Source of the DNA: Siderastrea siderea
Lineage: Eukaryota > Cnidaria > Anthozoa > Scleractinia > Rhizangiidae
Direction of reading: 5' to 3'
Length of the DNA: 64,000 nt
Assembly (NCBI GenBank): GCA_964030785.1
Contig: OZ034975.1
Span: forward strand, 16,471,642 to 16,535,641
Under the pieces are notes generated by a model. That model was not told the DNA's origin. It made no database searches and worked only from the letters and a program-made list of their open reading frames with translations. Positions 9,301 to 16,158 of this stretch are shown here, piece after piece (position 1 is the stretch's first letter; each line of letters starts with the position of its first letter). The translations under genes and the position numbers were made by a program.

Positions 9301-10385
9301 GTTTTGACAAGAACTTAAACGCTTTTCTAGAGGTTACTGAACGAAGGATATTACCTAGTATCAAAAAACATGGACACTACGTTGAAAAAGAAAACTGAAG
9401 AAAAAAGTCTAACCGCACTGGTATTGAGGACTGAGATCTCTGCAAAGCCGTGAATCTGTTTCATACAAATGCGCTGACGAAATATTTCTGTGTTTGTGAT
9501 GAACGTCATCCATTCAAGTACGCATCAAACGCACCTTCGTTTAACAATTTATAATAAACGTGCCTTTGAATACAGATTTTAATTTCGAGAGATTATTTTT
9601 CTTTTTGGGCCCGGGGGTTACCCGGGGGGGGGAGGATGGTAACAGGTAAAATTGAACCATGCATAACTACAGTCTGTGTAATCTCACTAATCTCACTCAA
9701 ATATACACCTAACATAGACAGTGCAGTTTGCTGGTGCAGGTGTGGCTCTGTAACTCTGTATTAGGGTTAGGGTTACACTGGGTTAATTACACCGTCCGCA
9801 CCTAGCCTACAAGGCACATTGCCAGTATTTTTAGTTAAAGAAAAAGGGATTTACAATGAAAAGCTCGGTCAAGCTTGCTAACATCTTCTCCCAATGTAAA
9901 CTTAGTAATACAATAACATGGAAATTGCATATTACAATGGTAAGACTAAATCTAAAATAATCTCTTACCTTTCTTTTCCTTCTCTCTACTTTCTTCGTGG
10001 TGGCTTTTAACTTTTTGGTGAGTTCAACCAACCTCGTTTCCTTCTCAACAACACTATTTGCAAGTTCTTGAACTTCTTTGAGTTGCTCAGCCTGTGCATT
10101 CTGCATGGCAGTTTTTTTCGCATGTTGGTATGCACCAATGTTAAACCGACTTTTTCTTTTCACTCCACGTGCACACAGTATCCTAAAACACACATGATTT
10201 ATATTTTTCGTTCAACGCTCTCGGTCATGTAAAATCAAGCATAACAGCAGAGGAAGAATCGAACTAAAATCCTATCATTTTAGATTTTCATCGGGAATTA
10301 TATACAGACCAAAAAACGAGTTTAAAACTCACCTTTCGTTATCCTGTTCGACAGTTAACTCGTGGTCTTCAACAGCACCTAACAT
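6308..10385 (-). CDS. Four-exon transposase-like gene, 848 aa
   Basis: Leftward exons at 10333-10385, 9969-10182, 8247-9048 and 6308-7785 have GT donors and AG acceptors at every junction. Their phases agree, giving 2547 coding bases and no internal stop. Exon 2 encodes a coiled coil (residues about 40-85) ending in a basic RKRK cluster. The exon 3/4 junction falls in GADGAPFGKDD (about 341-351) followed by AYLVSFLN, a hallmark of an uncharacterised family I associate with cnidarian genomes. Later come IPSDMKW (about 427) and DPLHCINNGW (about 530), the latter resembling the second acidic block of some DDE transposases. A Cys cluster (YCYCGL, CLIC) lies near the C-terminus. The transposase role is inferred from motifs and context; the splice model is strong. 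Confidence 0.72.
9101..9664. mobile_element. Intronic MITE with C-rich ends
   Basis: About 36 bp at 9101-9136 (GGGTTCAATTCTACCTGTTA, then CCATC and a C run) is the reverse complement of 9636-9664 with few mismatches, flanked on both sides by TGCA. It sits in intron 2 of the four-exon gene and holds no credible ORF. A short TTAGGGTTAGGG stretch follows it at about 9760. Confidence 0.65.
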
Positions 10386-10613
10386 GGTTTACTGTTGAAG
10401 CGTCGGTGTCTTAACCCAGGCAAATTATATATCAAAACAAAGCTTGTCCTCTCTACAAACTACATTTGCCCGCCATTTTTCGCTTCGAGTTACCCAGTCT
10501 TCACACGGCTAGCTTTTTCTGTACCAGTTCGGAGGGCATAGGGGAAAAATGTTTAACCCAGAAGCCCTAGCGCGCATTTTAGCCGCCATATTTGAAATTT
10601 TTTGCGACGCATT

Positions 10614-10743
10614 AATGACCTCTTTTAGGGGTGGTTTGGCCCCGGCGTGTTGGATTTACATCCGGCCTCCTCCGATCAACAACGTGTGTTGAGTCACCTG
10701 TTAAAAGACGAAGGATGGACTCGCACCTATCAAAAACGTCTAT
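10614..10743 (+). pseudogene. Packaging ATPase, C-terminal part
   Basis: The viral ATPase frame resumes here after the insertion. A VLDLHPAS motif at 10647-10670, conserved near the C-terminus of Polinton-type packaging ATPases, is followed by LSHLL and a basic tail ending at TAA 10741-10743. An in-frame TAG lies at 10626-10628; the related filler copy at 4944-4981 has GAG at that codon. With 3482-4009 it makes a protein of the usual size. Besides the insertion, the gene therefore carries at least one more lesion. Confidence 0.8.
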
Positions 10744-10746
10744 AAA
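10741..10746 (+). promoter_or_regulatory. TATA box of the poly-Gly gene
   Basis: TATAAA overlaps the ATPase stop codon and lies about 40 bases before the ATG at 10782. Confidence 0.5.
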
Positions 10747-10781
10747 GGCACCCTTGGAACAGGAAAAAAGAGAGAGCGAGC

Positions 10782-11616
10782 ATGGCCGATGATGACCGTC
10801 AACCTCCGCAATCGTACGATACCGCGGCCCCTGCGGGGGTTGGGGCGGCCAGCAGCAATCAAATGTCCCCAAGGGCCTGGCAAGATCTGTATTTGTCGGG
10901 AGACCAAGGCCTTCTCGACGTGGCCATGGAGGAAACGGCAGCCGATGCCCTCTATCGGTTTATGGAATCCATCCCCCTGGCGACGTCATCGCGGGCTGGT
11001 CCGATGTAGATGGTGCACCCCCTGTACACACCTCTACCCCCGTTGGTTTAGGAAGTCCAGGAAGTCAATCCTACCGTAGTATACAGACCACCCCGGAGTC
11101 GGGTGCTCAAACCCCTGCGAGTCATTTGAGTGTACCCTTGGCAGCGGGTGCTCGAACAGCCGCGGGTGCTGGGGGTGATGGTAATGGAGGACGTCGTGGT
11201 CCCAGGACTAGAGGTGGTGGACGTGGTGGTGCTGGTGGTGGTGCTGGTGGTGGTGCTGGTGGTGGTGGTGCTGGTGGTGGTGGTGGCGGTGGTGGTGGTG
11301 GTGGTGGTGGTGGTGGCGGTGGTGGAGGTGGTGGGGGTGGTGGTGGTGGCGGTGGCCGTCGTGGTGGACGACGTGGACGACGAACCCCCACTTCACCTGC
11401 CTCCACCTCTCGAGGATCTTGGAGTCCTGGCCGAGCCCCTCGTACCTTGGGTCAAGCGGATTTACAACGACGTTTACGGAGATGTTACAAGATCAAGAAC
11501 AATTAGCCCAAGGACGTGAAATTGCCAATGTGACCATGACCAATAGCATTGTGACCAGTTATAAACAGGGAGGAGCACCCAGCGTACAAACGTCTTCGTC
11601 CCGCGTTTCGCCCTGA
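10782..11616 (+). pseudogene. Poly-Gly late protein, frameshifted
   Basis: Three overlapping open segments in different frames look like one gene. An acidic N-terminus (MADDDRQPPQ, ALYRFMESIP) runs to about 10975, where a C5 run marks a frame change. A Ser/Thr/Gly-rich middle with a long poly-Gly tract and RRGGRRGRR follows. A C-terminal segment with EMLQDQEQLAQGREIANV, which looks like a short helix, lies in the third frame from about 11460. The final TGA overlaps the next ATG. I do not recognise the family, but a late structural or capsid-cement role fits the position. The GGT microsatellite makes replication slippage a likely cause of length change. Frame changes could also be sequencing errors in low-complexity DNA. 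Confidence 0.55.
11214..11357 (+). repeat. GGT microsatellite coding poly-Gly
   Basis: About 140 bp of nearly pure GGT repeats with scattered GCT and GGC codons lies inside the poly-Gly gene. Antisense open frames rich in His or Pro across it are artefacts of the repeat. Confidence 0.85.
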
Positions 11617-12299
11617 TGATGAAAACCGTCGTGTCGTTATTGAATGGATCGAAACATCATGGTATTCCATTCCCCCCGGAATTATTACAACGCATGGATT
11701 CCTTGTATGCTTTTTACCATCAACAATGGTGGTGTTATCGAAAAATGTTGAATCATTACAAGTGTGTCAATGCCTTGTTCAATGGCATGGCGTTACTCCT
11801 GATGGCCGCAGGCATGATTGCTGGACCCCTTTTGGAAAACAGTACGTTGGTAGCATGTTTGGCAGCGGTGGGCACAGTGGTCAAAGGATAGAATGATTTT
11901 AAACAATACCGATTTAAAGTGACCATGAGTCGATTTGCGTTTACCACCTATGCGAAAGCCTTGACCGAATTGAAAACCTATGTTCGTGGTGTTCCCTTGG
12001 AGGATCTGGAACGATTTTTAATCAAGATGCAAACCTTGGATGATACCATTGTGGATTTCACCCCTCCGTTACCCAAACGATGTGTGCAAGATTACCACCG
12101 TCATTTTGTGTACCAACCCGTGGAAGCCCTATGCTATGTGGACGGATGTCCTCGTCCCTTGAGACCTAAAGACTATTGGATAGATAAAAAGCCGCTCCCT
12201 CCCAGTCCCACACTCTTAGAACCATGGCCGTCCAACGACGACGACGCAGAAAAAGGAAACGACAACGACAACAAGGTGGGGGTTGGTGGCAAGATTTGA
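11616..12299 (+). pseudogene. Membrane protein with in-frame stop
   Basis: The frame 11616-11891 continues in phase after a single TAG (11889-11891) to 12299, giving about 227 codons. The N-terminal part has FPPELLQRMDSLYAFYHQ, a WW-containing helix, and two hydrophobic segments (about residues 50-70 and 76-90, ALLLMAAGMIAGPLL). After the stop comes a soluble helical region with LKTYVRGVPLEDLE. This layout, two membrane helices then a cytosolic helical domain, recurs in the late block of adinto/Polinton-like elements and resembles SLATT-type membrane proteins. Its role is unknown; a membrane or effector function is an inference. The 3' end overlaps two small basic genes. A TATAAA at 11560-11565 precedes the ATG. 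Confidence 0.62.
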
Positions 12300-12397
12300 A
12301 ACGCAATACCCGTCAAGGCTATAAAGAGACGCGAGACGCCATCAAACAAAACAAAGCCCTTCAACGTCTGTTGATGAACCGTCCATGGTATCCTTAA
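12224..12397 (+). CDS. Arg-rich small protein, 57 residues
   Basis: From an ATG inside the 3' end of the membrane-protein gene, this frame encodes an N-terminus of about 14 mostly basic residues, then a GGGWWQDLKR segment, a Lys/Arg helix, and a Trp-Tyr-Pro ending. Size and composition fit a virion DNA-packing or core peptide. It overlaps the next PX-like gene by 13 bases in another frame. It is too short to assign by homology, and I infer coding status from the tight overlap pattern and composition. Confidence 0.5.
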   Translation: MAVQRRRRRKRKRQRQQGGGWWQDLKRNTRQGYKETRDAIKQNKALQRLLMNRPWYP

Positions 12398-12555
12398 GGA
12401 GAAGACGACGACGACGTCGTCAACGAGGAGGGTTTTTAAATCTATTGGTCCCCGCCATGGTAGGATTGGGGAAAGCCGTGGCCTTGGAAACGGATAAACG
12501 TATAAAAGGCACGATCCAAAAAGCCAACCAACGGTATCGTCGCCGCCATCGGTAA
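12385..12555 (+). CDS. PX/mu-like core peptide (second copy)
   Basis: This 56-residue product starts with SLRRRRR and continues with QRGGFLNLLVPAMVGLGKAV, the same basic-then-hydrophobic arrangement and GKAVAL block as the peptide at 564, ending in YRRRHR. The two are related in design but differ along most of their length, so they are probably old paralogs or cleavage-type analogues rather than a recent duplication. The TATAAA at 12320-12325 lies 60 bases upstream, and the stop is three bases before the next ATG. Confidence 0.65.
   Translation: MVSLRRRRRRRRQRGGFLNLLVPAMVGLGKAVALETDKRIKGTIQKANQRYRRRHR
12501..12507 (+). promoter_or_regulatory. TATA box of the 105-residue late gene
   Basis: TATAAAA lies within the second PX-like gene, about 52 bases before the ATG at 12559. 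Confidence 0.45.
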
Positions 12556-12558
12556 AAG

Positions 12559-12876
12559 ATGCAACGTCTTCGACGTCAATTCCCGTTTTTACGGTCCATG
12601 TTACAAGAAGCCAATGGCTCCAAACGTCAAGAGTTGTTACAACATGCCAACGCCGATCAAATCAATGCTGTGAGTGAATTGGTCTTGAACTTCTTAAAAA
12701 ACAAGATTCCTGTGACCCCACCCATGCTGGCCAAACTTCAACCCTATAAAAAGGTACTACGTGATTTGGGACGTCGTCGACATTCCGTGAAAAAACGTCG
12801 TCAGTGGTTAGTCCAACAAAAAGGACGTGGGTTGTTTCAAGGACTCCATCACGTGTTATGTCAATGTGTTCGTTAA
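12559..12876 (+). CDS. Conserved small basic late protein, 105 residues
   Basis: The pattern is one I recognise from many animal Polinton/adintovirus-like elements: RRQFPFLRSML, a QHANADQINAVSELVLNFLKN helix, then a Pro/Leu loop, a LQPYKKVLRDL segment and a Lys/Arg-rich RRHSVKKRR tail. The family is helical and basic, has no known enzyme motif and is thought to be a virion or core component. It begins three bases after the PX-like stop and is intact. Confidence 0.68.
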   Translation: MQRLRRQFPFLRSMLQEANGSKRQELLQHANADQINAVSELVLNFLKNKIPVTPPMLAKLQPYKKVLRDLGRRRHSVKKRRQWLVQQKGRGLFQGLHHVLCQCVR

Positions 12877-12971
12877 CGTGGATGTGTCAAGACATGGAAA
12901 GACTCTTATTGGAAGCATAAATATCACCTGTTGTGACAGCTGTCGTGCATTGGAAGACCTTTGCCCCGACC

Positions 12972-13628
12972 ATGGACGAGGTGTACATGATTCCCCACCA
13001 GGACTTGGAACAACTCATTCAATATTATAAAGGAGAACTCACCGAAAATGCCTTGTTGAACAAAGCCGCGACGCTCGCCGCCAAAAAACATGTGTTGTTA
13101 GCCAACTCCCAATTACCCCCAGCCCTGGTCAATGCTCAAACCAAACCGTTGAGTCAAGAATTAACCAAGTTAACCAAACGCATCCGTCAATTTCCTGGCG
13201 GGGTGGGGGTTGGAGCGCCGGGTGGCCCGCCAGGCGAAGAAGGCGAGGAAGAAGCCGGGGATTTGGTGACGGGACCTGTGGAACAATGGTTGAAGCGCAT
13301 GATAAAAGGCAGCCCGTCGACTCCCAAACCACCCATTAGCCCTGCAACCAAGAAAGGCAAAGGAGCGGCCACCACCAGTAAAATTCCCATTCTCAAGAAA
13401 GGGAGCCCATCCACCAGTCGAGGGGATACCCGGTCGCGTTTAGAAGCCATTCGAGAACAGCGCAAGACCTTGGAAAAAAAGATAGCCGAGAGTCCTTGGG
13501 CAAAGGCAAAGGCAAAAGGCAAAGCACCTGCCCGAGAAGTGGAACGATTGAAACCCTTACCTGGTTGGGAAGATTGGTACCAAGGCAAAAAGTTACGACG
13601 TCGATTGGATTACGACGACAGTGACTAA
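12972..13628 (+). CDS. Late protein, 218 residues, Pro/Lys-rich linker
   Basis: The ATG at 12972 is preferred over non-ATG codons upstream because MDEVYMIP matches the usual start of this family in related elements. The N-terminal 70 residues are helical (QDLEQLIQYYKGELTENALL). A Gly/Glu loop (about 85-100) and a long Lys/Ser/Pro-rich linker follow, then a charged coiled segment (RSRLEAIREQRKTLEKK) and an acidic DYDDSD end. Such two-part proteins are common between the small basic genes and the PLA2 gene. Function is unknown; a structural or tegument-like role is inferred from position. The frame is intact. Confidence 0.58.
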   Translation: MDEVYMIPHQDLEQLIQYYKGELTENALLNKAATLAAKKHVLLANSQLPPALVNAQTKPLSQELTKLTKRIRQFPGGVGVGAPGGPPGEEGEEEAGDLVTGPVEQWLKRMIKGSPSTPKPPISPATKKGKGAATTSKIPILKKGSPSTSRGDTRSRLEAIREQRKTLEKKIAESPWAKAKAKGKAPAREVERLKPLPGWEDWYQGKKLRRRLDYDDSD

Positions 13629-13633
13629 AAAAG

Positions 13634-13981
13634 ATGCCCCCCAAGAGGAGGCGTATCAAACGTACCCAACGAGGAGGGGCCTTGGATGTCCAAAAATGGA
13701 TTGCTAAAACGGGGAAGGAATTTCATTGGCCTGGTTATCAGTACATGGGCCCTGGCACGCATTTGGCCAAACGTCTGAAACGTGGGGATCCCGGGATCAA
13801 TCGCTTGGACCAGATTGCTAAACAACACGACATTGATTACAGTCGTGCCAAGAATTTGCAAGAGAAATGGAAAGCCGATACCAAGATGATCCAAGCCATT
13901 GATCGCTTACCCGGCAAGAAAAACAAGACGGAACGGGTGGTCAAGAAAATCATGCAAGCCAAGAAACGTTTAAAATTGTAA
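13634..13981 (+). CDS. Phospholipase A2-like capsid protein
   Basis: The 115-residue product has a basic N-terminus and a compact PLA2-like domain: the calcium loop YMGPGT (about residues 36-41), a PGINRLDQIAKQ helix, and the catalytic HDIDY motif with a following helix RAKNLQEKW. This arrangement is the one in the parvovirus VP1 unique region, which permeabilises endosomal membrane during entry, and related domains occur in adintovirus-like elements. The tail is Lys/Arg-rich with likely nuclear localisation signals. It closes the rightward late block; the next genes are leftward. The active-site His-Asp pair and Gly loop are present, so it may be enzymatically competent; activity is an inference. 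Confidence 0.83.
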   Translation: MPPKRRRIKRTQRGGALDVQKWIAKTGKEFHWPGYQYMGPGTHLAKRLKRGDPGINRLDQIAKQHDIDYSRAKNLQEKWKADTKMIQAIDRLPGKKNKTERVVKKIMQAKKRLKL

Positions 13982-14132
13982 TTTAATGACACACTCCTTT
14001 TTGAGAACCCGTTGTGGTGTAGACAAAACGATCCACGTGTTTTTTGAACCGTACCATGTTGAGTAATAAAAAAATGAAAATGTCTCATTGGTTCATGAGT
14101 TGTGTCTTCAAACGTTCCACCACAATGATTCA

Positions 14133-14226
14133 ATGTTCTGCCAAAATACTAAGAGATGTTCTGCCAAATAGTCCTACGATTTTCTGCCAAATACTAATAC
14201 GATGTTCTGCCAAATACTAATACGAA
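14133..14226. repeat. Four imperfect 23 bp tandem repeats
   Basis: The unit ATGTTCTGCCAAATACTAAT plus three bases recurs four times in the gap between the convergent PLA2 and leftward genes. The same gap has AATAAA at about 14064 for rightward transcripts. Confidence 0.75.
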
Positions 14227-14236
14227 TGTTTAGAGT

Positions 14237-15559
14237 CTAAGTCACTAAATCATACATCAAATCAACGCCCTCGTCGGGCGACATGTCCTCCACATGAACG
14301 AGGTCTTCAGGGGGCAGCAATGCCTCCACATCAAAGGAAGACTCCTCGACATCGTCCATGACCTGCTCCCAATCGTCGGGTGACATGTCTTTCCATAAGT
14401 CCTCCAAAAACGAAAGGTCATCCAAGTCCCAGTCAGGGGGTTCCGCGACTTGCATGGTCCCCGAATCCAAATTCATCAGAGTATGAGAGTCCTCCTCAAG
14501 GAGTTGAACAAAGGACTCCCTGGGCGATACGTTCGTATCCGCAGATTCGAGGGAGTCACAAAAGGCTTGGACATACGACGTCACAGGAATGGATTTCAAA
14601 CAATCTGTAAGGGGAATCGTTAGTTCCATTGGTCCTAATGCCTTCACAGATTCGAGAGAGTCACAAAAGGCTTGGACATATGACGTCATAGGAACGTGCC
14701 CCGATTTCAAACAATCCGTAAGGGGGATCGTTAGTGTCAAAGGTCCTAATGCCTTCAATTTCTCCCCCGTTCTCTTTTTCTCCTGGTAGAGTCGACGGCG
14801 CTTCTCGTTGATTGCCCTTCTCTTTTCCTCCCCCAGGCCGGCGTAACGGCGCTTCTGTATCTCATTCAACCGCTCTCGATGGGTCTCCCGATATCGTCGC
14901 TGATACGCCAGACGCTGTTCCCGATTGTTTTCCCGGTAGCGCTTTTCCCTCTCCGCATGCTGGGCTCGATGTTTTTCCCGGTAGGCCTTATTGTACTCCC
15001 TCAGCTGGGCTCGATGTTTTTCCCGGTAGCGCTGGCTGTACTCCGCCACGCGCTCTCGATGCCTTTCCCGGTAGCGCTTGCTGGCCGCCGCCACGCGGGC
15101 TCTGTGCCTTTCCCGGTAACACTTTTTGCTCACCGCTATGAACTCTCGGTTCCTTTCTCTGTACAGTTTTTTCGTGGCAACCACTTGCTCTGGGTGTTCG
15201 GCCCGGTACCGTACACTTTTGGTGATGTTGCGTGATCGTTTCGCCAGAAACCGTGCTTGCGAGGCGACTATTCGATCAGGATGGTTGGCCTGGTACCTGG
15301 TTTGGGAGGCCAGTTGTTTCGCTTGTTTAGCCGCAAGGTCTGGCAGTTCGTCGTCGTCGGGGTCATAGTCGTCAACGTCGTCGTCGTCGGGGTCATAATC
15401 CTTGTCGTTCTTGTCGTCAAAGTCGTCGTCGTCTGAGTCATAGCCCTTGTCGTTAAGGTCGTCGTTGTTTTGTCGGTAGGTCGTGCGTCGTCGGTTGCTG
15501 CGTCGGTAGGTCGTGCGTCGTCGGTTGCTGCGGCGGAGGCCCTCGTTTTCGGCAGACAT
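14237..15559 (-). CDS. Repeat-rich basic/acidic protein, probable regulator
   Basis: The 440-residue product has four parts. The N-terminus has a duplicated RSNRRRTTYR and then an Asp-rich stretch (about 30-75). Residues about 95-255 are some 10 degenerate repeats built around a YRE-(K/R)HR core, about 13 residues each, strongly basic and helical. Residues about 268-340 hold two copies of an ALGPLTLTIPLTDCLKS/SYVQAFCDSLES module. The C-terminus is acidic with DWEQVMDD and EALLPPEDL, like a transactivation domain. A basic DNA-binding repeat followed by an acidic tail suggests a transcription or replication regulator; I know no named homolog. It is transcribed leftward, apart from the late genes, and overlaps the next leftward gene by 107 bases. 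The frame is intact. Confidence 0.68.
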   Translation of the reverse strand: MSAENEGLRRSNRRRTTYRRSNRRRTTYRQNNDDLNDKGYDSDDDDFDDKNDKDYDPDDDDVDDYDPDDDELPDLAAKQAKQLASQTRYQANHPDRIVASQARFLAKRSRNITKSVRYRAEHPEQVVATKKLYRERNREFIAVSKKCYRERHRARVAAASKRYRERHRERVAEYSQRYREKHRAQLREYNKAYREKHRAQHAEREKRYRENNREQRLAYQRRYRETHRERLNEIQKRRYAGLGEEKRRAINEKRRRLYQEKKRTGEKLKALGPLTLTIPLTDCLKSGHVPMTSYVQAFCDSLESVKALGPMELTIPLTDCLKSIPVTSYVQAFCDSLESADTNVSPRESFVQLLEEDSHTLMNLDSGTMQVAEPPDWDLDDLSFLEDLWKDMSPDDWEQVMDDVEESSFDVEALLPPEDLVHVEDMSPDEGVDLMYDLVT

Positions 15560-15899
15560 GGGGCGATGGTGGCGGTGCTGGCGGAGGTGTCAGTGGACGC
15601 TTAAATTTGTGGTGCCAATTCGTCCAGCAATAGTCCAGGCCCTCTACGAACCAGTCGCAGGTCAATTGGGGGTAACACAATTGATGGAAGCGGGTGGCTC
15701 GTGCTGCTCGTACTGCCTGGGCTGCCTGGGCTGCTTGTCTCCGTCTCCTTCTTTCCTCTAACAGCTGCTCGCCAAACTCACGAATGTCTTCGTCGTCCAA
15801 CACCAACTCCACCTTGACTTTCTTTAAGATCTCTTCCACCTCTAAATCTAACTCAAACTCTTCAAAAGCCTCTAACAGTTTCTCATGAGCAGAGTCCAT
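15453..15899 (-). CDS. Leftward early-type protein, 148 residues
   Basis: The ATG at 15897-15899 is the first in frame, about 32 bases after a TATAAAA on the same strand. The N-terminal half is a highly charged helix (EKLLEAFEEFELDLEVEEIL, then LLEERRRRRQ and an Ala/Arg stretch). A Cys/Trp-containing patch (LTCDWFVEGLDYCW) follows. The C-terminus is Pro-rich with two QQPTTHDLPT repeats, which arise from the same DNA duplication that gives the neighbouring gene its repeated RRTTYR. Divergent placement opposite the polymerase suggests an early function. It does not carry a canonical LxCxE motif, so I do not call it an oncoprotein. Confidence 0.55.
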   Translation of the reverse strand: MDSAHEKLLEAFEEFELDLEVEEILKKVKVELVLDDEDIREFGEQLLEERRRRRQAAQAAQAVRAARATRFHQLCYPQLTCDWFVEGLDYCWTNWHHKFKRPLTPPPAPPPSPHVCRKRGPPPQQPTTHDLPTQQPTTHDLPTKQRRP

Positions 15900-15926
15900 C
15901 TTGGGATGACTCACCTCGAGGGTCGA

Positions 15927-16158
15927 TCTGTTTTATAGTCTCTGGGATCATTCCCCGCGATGCATGGTGGTCCATCTAGAGAGGGGGGAGGGGGGTCCCC
16001 CCACCCCTTCCCACCCCTCCCGAGGTACCATCCTCATGACCCCTTCCCCTCCCAGGGCCACCCTGTGTCCTGGTTAGTGATTGGTCCACCCTCTTCTCCC
16101 CCGGGGCCTTTTTTCTCTATAAAACACGAGCACTGACCTCCAGCGAGTTCATCTGATC
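15927..16158. promoter_or_regulatory. Divergent early promoter region
   Basis: A leftward TATAAAA (complement of 15931-15937) and a rightward TATAAAA (16118-16124) lie 32 and 35 bases from the ATGs at 15899 and 16159. Between them are C-rich tracts (CCCACCCCTTCCCACC-like) and a GATTGG inverted CCAAT box near 16078. The region would drive the two leftward genes and the polymerase. Confidence 0.65.

Larger units (their letters stand above)
6272..10588 (-). mobile_element. Candidate DNA transposon with imperfect inverted ends
   Basis: The sequence at 6272-6324 (GGCCGCTCTAAAATTTGCGC, then AAACATTTTTCCCC) is an imperfect reverse complement of 10537-10588. The shared core TTAAACATTTTTCCCCT is exact. 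The unit encloses the whole four-exon gene, whose stop codon lies inside the left end. Target duplications were not resolved. Confidence 0.5.
4010..10612. mobile_element. 6.6 kb insertion in the viral ATPase gene
   Basis: Non-viral, AT-rich DNA separates the two parts of the ATPase gene. Left of about 4009 the viral frame is clear, and from about 10614 it resumes in matching order. The insertion contains a spliced leftward transposase-like gene (6308-10385), imperfect inverted ends around that gene, direct duplications in its left third and a miniature element in an intron. No exact target duplication could be fixed. A 38 bp stretch at 4944-4981 matches the viral sequence at the right junction (10614-10651) at 33 of 38 positions, so part of the insertion may be filler copied from the virus. 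Confidence 0.75.

Noticed and set aside
9755..9780. TTAGGGTTAGGG, telomere-like
   Set aside because: Only two units next to a MITE; too short for an interstitial telomere claim.
11122..11519. Pro-, His- and Val-rich frames across the GGT tract
   Set aside because: Low-complexity artefacts of the microsatellite in the other frames.
15453..15899. LxCxE oncoprotein call for the 148-residue gene
   Set aside because: The Cys patch is LTCDW, without the required Glu.
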